Positions 48,808 through 60,714 are shown, counted from the stretch's first letter. The stretch: 64,000 nucleotides of DNA from Branchiostoma floridae (GCF_000003815.2 NC_049987.1:13141434-13205433); one strand, 5' to 3'. The notes: a model not told the origin generated them from the sequence alone. Translations and numbers: made by a program.

Positions 48808-50285
48808 CAGCTGTCAATCAATTGATCAATTATAACAACTGTGGGCCTGTATGTGTCCCATTGTACAGCCATACTAATAGAATTGCTTGGTTTTGATATT
48901 TTTGCATTGAAAACTGCTGCAGAAAGTAAGTTGGAAGATGAAGGCATACAGAAGCTTGAGTGTTGGTCAAGACCTATATTTCGATCATGAAAGTGTCAAT
49001 TTTCAACTGTACACTTTAAGCAAGATAAAAATGATACTGAATTGGGATTTTTTCAGTCTGAAATAATTGATTGATACATTTGGCTAACTGAGATAACCAA
49101 GTAATTATATTGGTATGGTTGATTAGGATAAACATGGTTTTGTAATAACTGGTAAGTATCACAAGCACTCCTAAAGAGCTGTGTAGTGTATTACTCCACA
49201 AAAACGAGGCATATCTGAGCTTATTTTTGTGATGTTAACTCAACTGCCATACTGGTGACCTTACATACCTGTAACAGCTACAGTTATGTTGTTCTATGAA
49301 CAGTTATGTTGTTCTATGAACTTACATTTCAAACAATCTGAACTTGCCCTTGTAGCTCTTTGTAAGATGTGACATGATGTTGAACTTGACATTTCCCAGA
49401 AGTCCTTTTTGATTACTTTACCTCTCCTTCTGCAGAAGTACTGTATATCATGAAATATTTTGTGGTAGTTTATGTTTGCAGTTTTTACAGTAAGCTCATC
49501 ACACCATCTATCTACCTTGCCTTGTGTTACTACTGTTTTGGCTGTGAACATAAAACACAGCATATTCCTCCCCCTCCCTACAGCAATATACAACTCCAGG
49601 AACTTAACTTGCAGTACAATTTAGCCTTTTGGGATGAAGTTTCTATTAGCTAGATGTCTGTCTCTTTCTCACACTCAGATACTGTACCAACAATAATTCT
49701 TATTTTGTCATCACATTTATTGAGTTCCAGAATATTGAGTTTCTAGCTATTCTGGACAATCTAACTTTTGGTATACCACTTTGTTTGACTACCTATCTCT
49801 GTCACATATATCTCAATAAATATGTAAACCCTGTATGGGCCTTTTCTGTTTCTGTTGTCAAATATATTACTGGAACTTCTGAAAGTGTTACCAAATAATA
49901 CAATACAGAATAAACAGTACTATACAAGAATTGCCAACAGTACAATATCTCAATAAATGTATACTAGTACCCTGTATGGGGCTTTTAGTTTTTGTTGTCA
50001 AAACTATTTCTGGAACTAGCTTCTGAAAGTGTTTTAGAATAATACAACATAGAACAAACGGTACAATCTAAAGACCGCCAACAGTACAACAACAAAATAC
50101 TAAAAGCAATCATGACTTATAACTGCCCCCTCTTGCATAGATAACTACAAACTGCCCTTAAAAATGCCCCTGCAGTTCCAGAGCAAGCTGCTAGGGGGCA
50201 GAAACACAGACAGGCACACACACACCAAAAACCATACCTCCGTTTTTCATGGAGGTAATAACTAGATAGTTCAGATTTTGAATTT
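48808..50285. other. 3'UTRs of the convergent eIF2 gamma and Kelch genes
   Basis: No coding exon. Plus-strand AATAAA signals at 49815-49820, 49908-49913 and 49952-49957 could end eIF2 gamma. A minus-strand AATAAA near 49717 could end the Kelch gene, giving overlapping 3' ends. A 21-bp direct repeat lies at about 49282-49322. A tandem duplication at 49811-50095 is listed separately. Confidence 0.4.
49811..50095 (+). repeat. Imperfect tandem duplication (about 140 bp unit)
   Basis: Two copies in a row (starting about 49811 and 49948) share CTCAATAAAT, then CCCTGTATGGG, then TTTTTGTTGTCAAA, TTCTGAAAGTGTT and GCCAACAGTACAA in the same order. Each copy carries AATAAA. Confidence 0.75.
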
Positions 50286-53200
50286 TTAGCGCAGGTTCCA
50301 CGGTATCTTGAGAGTGCATATGGTAGATCCAGACAGTTTATCGGGCATGTCTCGGTCCGACCCCCACTTGTCAGCCTCTACATCGTACCACACTAAAGCA
50401 GGCAGGTCCTCCCCAGCCGCACGGAGTACGTAGATCTTGCCGTGCAGGACGGTCGCGCGACCGACGCCCACAGTGAAGGGCGGCGGGGACAAGACGCTCC
50501 ACTGCCGGGAGGCGAGGTCCAGGCGCTCGGTGTGTAGGTGCATGGTACGGGTACCGTCGGCACGGAGATGGCAGCCGCCCAGGACGAAAACAGCGTCACC
50601 AAATGTCTGAAAAAATAAATGTAAATTTCATTAAGGGCCCTGTAGGAAGTCTTTATGGTATAGCATGATATCGACAAAAATGCAACTATGATGTGATGAA
50701 CAAAGAAAGTTGTATACATGTAGTTGAAAAAAGAAAGTTACTATTTTGCGGTAAAGCTCACATGATCAGATACGAGAGATGTAAGCTGTATAGTAAACCT
50801 AAAGTTTACATCAAACTTTAAGTTGTACAGCAAACCTGAAGTTGTACAGCAAACCTAAAGTTGTACAGTGAATCTAAAGTTGTACAGCAAACCTAAAGTT
50901 GTACAGCAAACCTAAAGTTGTACAGCAAACCTACAGGCTCACACACCTGCATGACGTGCCATCCCCTCTTCGTGTTCATATCTGTTTCCCTGCCCCACGT
51001 GTCCCGCCGCACGTCGTACGTGAACGTCCAGCGGTGGTACCTATTCCTGGAGAACCCGCCCGTCACGCACAGCCGCCCGTCAGGTAACGTCGTCGCAGCA
51101 TGGCCGTACACGTGTTCCGGAAAATTAGCAACGTACCTATTATATAGGCACGAGAATAAATCTGTTACCGGTTTCGAAAAGATGTTGCTACAACATGACT
51201 GTCAGTGAGTCTCCTATGAAATATATGCACAGTACTACAGGTCTTTTATTACCCTTTTGTTTGGCAAGCCCGTAAGTCAACAGATCCAAACATATCCCAC
51301 CTAATTTCTGCAATCCACCAACGACTGAATGATATTTCTTTCCAGAATTTTCTAACCAACATTCATAATGATAATAAAGGTTTACGTGCGAAAAACAAAC
51401 TCCGAACGTACAGACTACTGAAATCCACTCACAATGAAGAGCAGTATTTGAAAATTACAAACATTCGGCATAGAACTACCATTGCTAAACTAAGAATCAG
51501 TTGCCACCGACTGCGAATTGAATCAGGAAGGCACAACCGCACTCCTCTAGAACAAAGAGTCTGCCAATTTTGTACCTCAAACATGGTAGAAGATGAAGTG
51601 CACTTCACTGTTGATTGCGATATGTACGCGAATGATAGAAATACTCTATTTAGTTATATAGGAAGTAGATTCCCTCATTTTAGACACATGAGTAGCACTG
51701 ACAAGTTTATATTTCTCATGCGTTTTGACAAACCGACAATAGCGAAACCCATACAGTCCTACATTTTCACTATTACCAAGAAGCGAGAAGAAGCCGAACT
51801 TTTGTGTTAGACTAGATTTGTGACACTTTTATGTATGTATATATCCTGACTTGTTGTGACCTGTACTTAGCTCGGTTGGGCAAAATTGTACAGTAAAGGT
51901 CTTCATTCATTCATTCATTAATACCCAAGCAATAAGATAATAACGTTACAGTGTCCTGTTTTTCATGAGACACTACCCTCAAAGGCTCCATCCCAAACTG
52001 GATGCCAGACTATTGCGTGAGCCTACACAGGCCAGCTCGCCGGCTGTCTCAGGGCAAGGAGGTTGAAAAGAGGAAAACCTTGCTCAGGGTAAGCAGGTAG
52101 TTAAAGAAACTAGCCAAGTGTATAATTTGTCAGCTTTGATATTATCTCAACCTTGTATTGCATTTCTAAGTTTCTTATTGTAGGTTTTAAAAGTTTTCAA
52201 AAGCTCAAAACAGATTTTTTGGCAATAAGTATTGGAAAACGTATTTACAGGACATTTCAAGTTTACCATGTCATAAAAGGGTATATCCATACCTCCACGT
52301 GTTACTCCGCGGATCGTATACCTCCGCGGAGTCCAGAGACTTGTCTCCATCCGTCCCACCTATGGCGTACAGACGTCCTGTCGACTCCAGGAACGTGAAA
52401 CACGTCCGTCTCACCTGCATGGACGCCACCTTCAACATACAATAAGACCATTCATGAAATGATAGTTTTTGAATCCCAATATGCACACAAAAACCATGTG
52501 TATAGTGCATTAGACAGTACGTTTTTCAATACGAAAAGGTAAATTTATTTCTACTATATAGTATACGTAGTTACCTGTAACCATGAGTTAGTCCGAGGGT
52601 CGTATTTGTAGCAGGCATCGCTCGCTGCTTCTCTGTTCGCTTCCGTCAGCCCTCCAACAACGTACACGAAGTTATTCAATACGACAGCCCTGCATCAATA
52701 TGTCAATCAATCAATTAACCAAGCAACCAATCAATCAATCTATAGAGCAAAATCAATTAGGTCACAAAAAGATGTCACAAATAACGGTTTCATCCCAAGC
52801 CAATATATAATCATCTATGTTTGAGCAATAAATGTACTTGAATGTATCTAATTTTTGAAACTTTGTAAAAAAAGTAAAAAAGGATCTAGACCCTACCTGT
52901 GCTGACAGATTTGCCTGGGCATGCGCGCTATCTCCTTCCATGTCTGCGTTCTCTCGTCATAGAAGCACACCTGGTCCAGGAGTGTGTCCTCTTCTTTCCT
53001 ACGTCCCCCTGAAAGAAAACGTAATTGTGATGACAATACAATATGTGGTTTTCGTAGACAGTACGGAATAAACGCTCCTGTCTGTTTATAAGCTTTATAA
53101 CCTTTGCAAGCTTTATAAACGTTAAACCTACTTGCACAACTTACATATGTAACTCACCAATGACCACCAAATTCTCACAGGCCGCACGCACCGTAGTTCT

Positions 53201-53992
53201 GGGCCCCTCTATCACACTCTGCTCGTGTGGTGACAGGTGAAACCACAGCGACTCTATCAAACAATCCTTCACGCGACTGTTCTCCATCAGAGCTGTGTCT
53301 GTCCTTACATGGCGCGAAAGTTCTCCTGGCGACATCAAAGGGAAGCGCACGTGCTCTACAACACGTCCCAAATGTTTGCTACGTGTAGAGTCATGTCTCA
53401 GCCACACCTTGGCGGCGTCGAGTACTTCCTGTTCCCCGCTCACTCCCAGTTCGTCACTTTGCAGAAGTTTGCACAACGTGTCGACGTCCATGTTGAGGAA
53501 CTCTGCAGTTCCTCTTACCTGGAGGAAGTTTGTCCCCATGAAAGCAAAAACAGCGGCCTCAAGCTTCTTCAGATTATAGCTTTGAGAAAAGTTCAAAAGT
53601 TCGTGGCAGTTGTCCAAGTCGATGCATTCTTCAAGTTTTGTTTGGCAGATTTCTAAAGCTTCTTCCATGAGTAAGAGCGAAGCTGCGCGGGCCAGGTCTG
53701 TGGCACTTTCCCGCGTCACTTGCAACTCACCCGTGTAGGCGTAGTCGACTAATTGATTGACAGCTTGGATGCATATGGTAACATCCTTGATGACGATTCT
53801 TGAGTCAGAAGACTCCCGCATTCCGGACGTGAACATGGCCCTGAAGTAGTCACTACAGGCGGAGAGTACGGCTCTGTGGGCGGGAATGTCTTCTTCCTGC
53901 ACCACCAACGTGACGTCACATAGTTCCCCCGCCTTCTTCATGTTATACAGTCTTGACACGAGGTAGAAACTGTGGTTGATAACGACTCCCAT
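50286..53992 (-). CDS. BTB-BACK-Kelch protein (KLHL family)
   Basis: KLHL proteins are usually substrate adaptors for Cullin-3 ubiquitin ligases: BTB binds Cul3, Kelch binds substrate. Six coding exons join in frame (complement): 53992-53158, 53008-52897, 52689-52575, 52429-52293, 51136-50947, 50606-50286, giving 569 aa. BTB is at residues about 24-120 (CDVTLVVQEEDIPAHRAVL; FTSGMRES). BACK is at about 125-240 (CHELLNFSQSYNLKKLEAAV). Kelch repeats run from about 275 on, with VVIGG, FVYVVGG, LYAIGG, LCVTGG and VFVLGG. The sixth blade reads IYVLRAAGE and has lost the Gly-Gly. The start ATGGGAGTC lies 2 bases after a TTTCACAG acceptor, so 5'UTR exons exist upstream. The family is certain; a one-to-one vertebrate orthologue was not assigned. 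Confidence 0.95.
50796..50935 (-). repeat. 19-bp tandem repeat in the last Kelch intron
   Basis: About seven copies of GTTGTACAGCAAACCTAAA with small variations. The array ends 12 bp from the donor of exon 50947-51136. Confidence 0.85.
51216..51925 (+). mobile_element. Second non-LTR retrotransposon 3' fragment, inside a Kelch intron
   Basis: An open frame (about 51224-51810) reads NISHLISAIHQRLNDISF. It then reads RLRIESGRHNRTPLEQRVC and QFCTSNMVEDEVHFTVDC, and ends at the stop at 51808-51810. It matches the C-terminus of the LINE at 39193-40790 (there HIESGRHNRTP and CKVCDHWYLEDETHFLLEC) but is clearly diverged, so it is a related family, not the same copy. Tandem ATTC units near 51903-51919 form the tail. 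Its strand is opposite to the host gene. Confidence 0.88.
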
Positions 53993-54713
53993 TTCTGTGA
54001 AATTCAAGCCACGAGACACAAAAATACGTTTTAATTTCATGTCCCAAAGAAAAAACAAACAATAGATTTTGTTAACATCTAAAGTAATTTTGAACAAATT
54101 TTTAAGTGACTAATGCCTGAAAAGTGCCGTAGGTGGGTGTGGGGCATTGAGGTGAAATCATGAAATCAGAAACAGTTTTGACTCATGTCTTTAGGCTGGT
54201 GCTACAGAGCCTAACGAAAACCACCCATATTCATAGACATGGGCATTCGTAGGAAAACTCCTCTTGATCATTTAACCCTGGCCTAAATTCGCATCCTATT
54301 TTGAGCTCTCAGTAAGAACCCGATACACCAGCAAACAGAACGCGGAACAGGAATTAGGCCATCCAGATTAAAACAAATATCATTGACTTTTAATGCCGCC
54401 TAAAACGTACGGTGAGGACAAGGAGTTGTGGGGAAGTCTACTCTACCTCATCCTGAAAACTGAAATCTTAAACCTATAATTAATTCATTGGTATTTTTAT
54501 ACACGGTACAACATTCTGTTATTCCAGTTTCTTTGTTCAAAAATGAGAACTGCATTGTTCCAAATATATCCAATGTAGTGCTGCGTTTTACCAGTAGAGA
54601 CAATGGTCTATTAAGTAGGGCCAACTATTATTCATATCTAGAGAGTGAGAAATTTTTTAGAAAATGTTAGAAAGAAGAACTATTGAGCACAAACTGAACA
54701 CACTGTGACTTAC

Positions 54714-54760
54714 CTGTGGCTAAGCTGGGCTGAGTGCCTTGTAGGGCGCATGCGCAATCC
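54714..54760 (-). other. 5'UTR exon 2 of the Kelch gene, with an upstream ORF
   Basis: A 47-bp exon with acceptor TCTCTTATAG and donor CACAG|GTAAGT. It contains ATG at 54751-54749. Once spliced to the BTB exon, this uORF reads about 28 codons (MRPTRHSAQLSH, then onward) and ends inside the coding region in another frame. It therefore overlaps the main start codon and would be expected to lower translation. Confidence 0.6.
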
Positions 54761-55242
54761 CTATAAGAGAAGAGCAGGTGCATTGTTAACGCCTGTACAA
54801 ATATGGGCTGTATGAATAGCGGAGGAACACATGGCGTGGGGTGGGGACACAATACGAACATGTCATATAAACACGCACTTTTCACACCCATAAGCTCATC
54901 AATTATTCTATCTGCACACGTTGATTGTATTGTATCATCAGAACGTCTTATTGATTTATTTAGGTAGGATCCCCTGTTTAATGTTTTCTTTTATTACCAT
55001 TCTCATATACGTACAAATATACATGATAGCGAATAAAGTATAAGTGTAACTACAAAATATTAGTAAACCAGCAATTTTTCTTAGGTAGTTCTGTTATAGC
55101 GTAATTGTATGTAAACCCTGTAACGTTACATGGGCACAATGGTAAATGTAGCTGCTTTCAAAACAGTGGCGTTCTGTTAGTTCCACTGTCTTCTGTTAGC
55201 CGGATTCATTAAACATGGAGGAAGAAAAAGCCGTGTACTTAC

Positions 55243-55400
55243 CCCGAGTTTTGCTGGCTGATCCTTGCTGATTTCTAGATACGATATCCTGAGCGGAGCC
55301 TGAGTTTCGTTGATCGTTACGGTCTGTGTCAGCTGTTGATATGACTCTCAGATAGGCATGACGGTATCGTCACTGGCCCTCTCGCAATCAACTTCCGCCA
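55243..55400 (-). promoter_or_regulatory. Probable first non-coding exon and promoter of the Kelch gene
   Basis: A strong donor GGG|GTAAGTACA at 55234-55242 on the minus strand, upstream of exon 54714-54760. The transcription start is not fixed; the upper boundary is a guess. Confidence 0.45.
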
Positions 55401-57095
55401 GGGTAGTACTAGTAGTTCCCTTTCACTGGGCAGGCAATGTTCCTAAAATAGTCATATAGGCGGGGAGTTTTGTGTGCGTGGCCTACTGGGACACGTTTCG
55501 CTCAGTACTTCCTCTTTCTCAGCTGTCGTCCCCAGGCATATTGATAGTCTCTACCAGACTCCCGCCTGGCTGAATAGTAGAAGGATACGGTTCTTTGGCC
55601 AAGTTAGGAATAATAGCCTAGAAGGAGTGAATTGTCTGGCCGGCTGGACAGACTGCAAAAGATTGGCTGAAATCCCATGGTAACTTATTTGTCCCTATTT
55701 GGTCAAATTATTCTCTCTTTTCTTCCATCCAGCTGACACGTCTGTTTGGACACTACATATCGAAAGGACTAGTCCATTGAAACTGCCATTTGGGGCAACT
55801 CTCCGTATGTTTACTCCTTCTCGCACCCTATCCACCTTTACCTGGCTTCATATCCTATTTATATTATCAACACTAAACGCTTTTAATGTGGCGTCTCTTC
55901 CCTTCCGTTCGTGTATGAACAGGCTACTAGTAACGCAAGAATGAGGAGTGGGGCTTTCTGATTTTGTTTGTGCGAAGGTCCATGATGCATACAGGGTGTT
56001 TACCTTCGGGTTAGCGGAGTTTTTTAAAAATCTCTAGAATTGGATAACTGAAGAAATAAAGGAAGGATGGATTTCTATCACTTTAAGCATACATGACGCT
56101 TAGATAGAGATGTACGGAGATCATGTTTGGAAGGTTTTTAAAGAGAGAACAAAAGACATTCCTAGAAAGAATACACGGAAAGAATACATTACAAGGAACT
56201 AATCAATATATTACGTTATTATCTATACCATAATATATTTAGAACAAAGGCTACAGTGAAATCCACACGCCATCAGAACACAGTACACTGTTTGAAACTT
56301 TAAAAGTAACATTTCCGAACTGAGGATGATAAGGAAAGACTGGTTTTATCGGCACTAATAGAAATACAAATCAATGTAACTTGCTCAGAGGTTAGCATAT
56401 GAGCTACTGTACCAGTGCTTGCAGTACGCCACATAGACACCAGAGGGCGTTGTTGTCTTCTAAAACAGAACAGTTGTTGTAAGCACTCATTACATTGACA
56501 TTGGCTCGTGCCATTGAATCGTGAGCATCCTAAGCCTTCAGTACCCAGATTACCGAAGGACTAATTTAAGAAGGAAAATGACTGCAAGCAATCTTCTACA
56601 CCATTAACGGACAATATCAGCGTACTAGTAGATATATATACTACATTGTAAAGCTCTTGGACACACTTTCTGGAAACGACATATAAACTGTAGGCTACGT
56701 GAGAACAAAAGACATTTACTAATAGTCACATAGGACCTATGTAAATGACAAACCAGCAAAACATCAATTTATTGTTGCTACTCTTGTACTGGAATGGCAT
56801 GATATGATGAAGACGTTTAGAACAAAGCAAGCACCTTGCCACCAACCAAGATAATGTGATTAGCCACGCCGTGCGCTGCAATTAATTCCATTACCTCTGA
56901 TAACCAATCGTAGAAGTCCATTCTTTTGACCAATGACACCGTGGAGATTTTCTAGACTAGACCAATTGTTGCCCACCACCTGTGTCTACCTGTCTGAGTG
57001 TCGCGTCATTCGTCTGCCAGCTGTCTGGTCACCTGTCTGAAGACGAACGTGTCGTGTCATTCGTCTGGCAGCTGTCTGAGGTGACTGACATATAA
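55401..57095. other. Intergenic spacer
   Basis: Nothing firm. The ORF at 55474-55683 contains NSRRIRFFGQVRNNS, which faintly resembles the RRLRWFGHV tail motif of some LINE ORFs. A tandem duplication of about 50 bp lies at 56999-57090 (units share TCATTCGTCTG and CAGCTGTCTG). Confidence 0.35.
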
Positions 57096-57945
57096 TGCCT
57101 AGGTTACACATAGCCGAATTTAGCTCCCGAACACCAGCCGACCCTTAGCCGACTCAGATCGGCTGGTGTTCGGGAGCAGTCTGACCACGCCTATCTTTTA
57201 GCGCCGAACATGTCCCGAACATGTCCCAACCATCTCCCGACCATTAAATGACTTACTCCCGACTGTGTACCGAATGCTTACTAACCTATTATCAACCATC
57301 CCGACCTCTAGCCGCAGACTGCCGAATCACTCCAGACTGATTCCCAACCAATTGCTAACACTCTTACGACTTGAAATGGACATAATCAGCGATTTTTTAA
57401 AAAGTAGCCATTTTCATTTTTAATCAAAATAATCCTTTCTTCTATTATGTAAACATCACCAAGAGATCAAATTTGGATCACAGATAGCTCTAATATGGTA
57501 TTTATGGTTCTTTTTGTTTTTGGCTGGATGTCGGTCGTGTGAAGTTCGGGTGTGATTCGCCTACGCCCTGGTAATAGTCATTTTTCTTGGGATTGAGTTA
57601 GCAGAGATTTGTCTACGGTTTTGGGAGTGAATCGTTGGTAGGTTGGAAACAAGCTGGGAGTATTTAGCAGTGTTTATGGCTTGGTTAAGCAGTTAAAATT
57701 TGACTGCTGATTTACTCCCGACCGTGCCGAACACCAGCCGACCCATTCCAAACCCGCCGTTCAGAGCCGAATGTTTTGAACATTTCAAAACATTCGGCTG
57801 AGGCAGCCGAACACCAGCCGACTCACCCGAACGCCAGCCGACTCACCCGAACGCCAGCCGACTACAGCCGACTAGCTCCCGAATCACCCCTAAACCATAG
57901 TCGGGAGAGAGTCGGGAGCCAAATTCGGCTATGTGTAACCTAGGC
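57096..57945. mobile_element. Harbinger-like MITE, about 850 bp, with TAA target duplication
   Basis: The left end TGCCTAGGTTACACATAGCC at 57096 is mirrored exactly at the right end (57926-57945), and the inverse similarity continues inward past CGAATTTAGCTCCCGA. TAA flanks both sides. The inside is rich in AACACCAGCCGAC and CCCGAAC repeats in both orientations. There is no transposase ORF. The 3-bp TAA duplication suits PIF/Harbinger movers. Confidence 0.85.
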
Positions 57946-57949
57946 ATAA

Positions 57950-58031
57950 ACCTAGCAGCTTTCCAATACAGAACAACATCGCGGCCGTTGTGTGATTTCT
58001 TTGTACTTGAGCGTCCTACCTTAGACAACAG
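57950..58031 (+). other. Probable non-coding first exon of the right-edge locus
   Basis: The sequence ends in a near-consensus donor, ACAACAG|GTAAGTAC at 58032. No ATG opens a long frame. It lies directly right of the Harbinger-like MITE and upstream of the exon-like blocks, so it may be their 5' exon. Confidence 0.35.
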
Positions 58032-58743
58032 GTAAGTACGGTCGTTCTACACAGAGTACCTTTATGTGTGTTTCGTACGTTTTGCGCAAGGTATTATCAG
58101 TTAAATGCCAATAATCGGTAACATCTATTATCATAATACCGTCACGTTTACGACGATTTCTCTGGCCATACTGATTTGACAAATTGTCAACGCATCATTT
58201 TCTCCAGTTACATGTTGCTGTTATAGCTTACCCTTGCCATTTCTTCTGTTCTTTTCTGTCACTCTTGTCCTGCTAAAAGCGTAATATTGTAATTGTAACA
58301 CGCCGCGGAATTACACGGCGAACGGGCGCGTGGTTGGAAGGGGGTAAATAATACCGGCAGGAAGAAACACGGCACAATTAACTGTCGCTATGTACCTTTA
58401 TACATCCTCTGTTGTTCCTTCCTTTTCTGTTAGTAAATGCATAAAACTTAAACCTGCATGAGCATACAAAATGTCATGAGAAAACGGACGTATACTGTCA
58501 AGAATTTTCATTTAACTTTTGTCCGTCACAACCGCTATGACGTAATACTTTACTGCTAGCGTAGATATAAAAATGGCGGGAAAATGGCTGCGTACGTTCA
58601 ATTTTGCCCATTCAGTCGTAGATCCGGGCTATTATGCAACGGTTCTTCACACTTTTACACGAGTTGTAGGTCACCAACAGAAATTCAAGATTGTTGTTGA
58701 ATCATGTTCGTCTTGTGCCATGAGCATGTGTAATTATGATCTA

Positions 58744-59274
58744 CAAATCTGGCAATAAATGTGACAGTGTGTTCGTCCCACGACGAGCTGCCTACCCCGA
58801 AAAAGATACTGAAAACTTTTGGCCGTGTTGTCTTCGAAATTCGAATGCATTGTTATCGATGCTTTGTAAATGATGTATTGGACACCTAGATGTCTGAAGT
58901 GTGCACAGCTCAGAAATAACTATTGTTGCATGTGTAGATCTCTTTAAATTCCATTATTTTTGATCGGCCGGTATAAGTCTTACTGCCGGTATTACTAGTA
59001 TGCCAATGCATGTTACAAATCTGGCAATGAATGTGACAGTGTGTTCGTCCCACGACGAACTGCCTGCCCCGAAAAAGATACTGAAAATTTTTGGCCTTGT
59101 TGTCTTCGAATGTATTGTTATCGATGCTTTGTAAATGATGTATTGGACACCTAGATGTCTGAAGTGTGCATACCTCAGAAATAACTATTGTTGCATGTGT
59201 AGATCTCTTTAAATTCCATTGTTTTTAATCTGACGGTATAAGTCTTACTGCCGTTATTATGCCAATGCATGTTA
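58744..59274 (+). repeat. Tandem duplication of a 270-bp unit
   Basis: Copy 1 (58744-59015) and copy 2 (59016-59274) agree along their whole length, with about 90 percent identity by eye and a few small deletions. Both start CAAATCTGGCAAT and end GCCAATGCATGTTA. Confidence 0.92.
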
Positions 59275-59423
59275 ACGTTAACGTTGAATTCTTTTGTGAC
59301 CGTCGGAGGATACAAAAACGCAGACCAAGCTGTATTTACATATAAGACATCATTGTGCAGCAATTTGTGCCTTATTTTGTCTGTCTTGACCTTATTGTTA
59401 TTTCACTTTCTTTGTTCAATTCC

Positions 59424-59905
59424 AGGATCTTCTTGGTGCCATCAAGCCTGGATCAACTGCAGCTGCAATGTTCATGCATGGACTTATCCTGGTGAGAGGT
59501 TTTCCGTTGCCATCTCCACGGCTAGCTGAAAAATTAAGTTCTTTTGTGTCTTATGGGGTGTGAAATGGAAACATATTGTAGAGATGGGCTGGGAATAACT
59601 TGCAGTCGACATGGCTAATTCTAATAACTTGTTGCTTCCAGGATCTTTAATATTAGCGCCATCAAGCCAGGTTCAACTGAAGCTGCAATGTTCCTGGTGG
59701 GACGTATCCTGGTGAGACAGTGGCCGATGCCATCTCCACGGCTAGCTGTGCTGTGACGTCCAGAACGATTGGTGCTCATGTGTATGCCTTACCAGGGGAC
59801 CTGAAGCTAAGTTACGTTCTTATGTGTCTTATGGCGTGTAAAACATAAACATGTCGCAGATATGGGTTGGGATTAACTTCTCATTGCCATAATAGGAAGT
59901 AACTT
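59424..59905 (+). pseudogene. Two copies of an exon-like block
   Basis: Blocks at 59424-59600 and 59640-59905 each start after a CCAG acceptor with GATCTT, then share GCCATCAAGCC, AGCTGCAATGTTC and TATCCTGGTGAGA. A third copy is at 62437-62595. Read in frame, they give a common peptide pattern AIKPG(S/A)T.AAMF. The donor GTGAGA follows the first two. The second copy has an internal stop in the frame. The protein family is not recognised. Confidence 0.4.
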
Positions 59906-60003
59906 GTGTTGCGTTAACTGAACAAACTCTTGGTTGGTGGTAAGGTGCTTGTGTGTTTTGTTGATATGCCGAGTGACGTTGCTTTAAGAACATTTTATAT
60001 AAG

Positions 60004-60390
60004 GATATTTTGTAAATGGAGGCTCCTTTTGCACTCAGGGCTTCAGTCCATTTCTGTGGTGTACAGGCCTGGTGTGTGGCTGATTTGGTTTCTGTGACTT
60101 GGATTCTATTCGATTAGTTACTGTAAATTCTGTTGTTTACAAAAGCAGCGTCTTCCCTGGTTCACCATCTGTTGTCGTTTCTGTTTTATGCCATGGTCAG
60201 TGGTTGTCGGGAACCTAGACCATTACATAATCTGCCTCGTGTCGTTTTCTTGGGTCCCGAAAGGGAGACAGGTGGCTGAAGAGCCTATTAAAGTAATTTC
60301 AAAGTCCTTTAGAGACACTAGACTTCTCGGCGTCGTCACCCTTACAGAAACTGAATCAGCTATGCATTGGGCTTGTATACCGTAGAAACA
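60004..60390 (+). repeat. Duplicated block, copy 1
   Basis: Matches 62661-63055 in order. Shared strings include GGGCTTCAGTCC, TTTCTGTGGTGTACAGG, CCCTGGTTCACCATCTGTTG and GTGGTTGTCGGGAACCTAG. No reading frame is conserved between the copies. Confidence 0.85.
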
Positions 60391-60714
60391 GACTGAAGCC
60401 TTGTGTGCAGAAGTAGCCATTGCTCTCGAAAATTAAACCAAAACAAACGGCAACATTACTTGGGATTTCATCAAAGCGCACTCAGCACCCTGCCACCCAA
60501 TAAGAGATCATGATTATTCCCGCTATTTCTATGTTAAACCTGATTTTCTATTTCTATGTTAGAACTAAAATTACAATCAAAACTTCCTACCATGCCCCAT
60601 ACACATAGTTAACGTAGTAACGTTCTTTAAGTGTTAGGTATAGTCTTTCCCATATTTCTTAGTTTAATATTTGTGTAATCTTTTCTACCGAGGATCGTCG
60701 GACAGTAAGAAGAA

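Noticed and set aside
53237-53656. Plus-strand ORFs over the BTB exon
   Set aside because: Antisense shadows of the BTB-BACK coding exon.
55474-55683. ORF with a LINE-like RRIRFFGQV string
   Set aside because: The match is too short and no other retrotransposon signature surrounds it.
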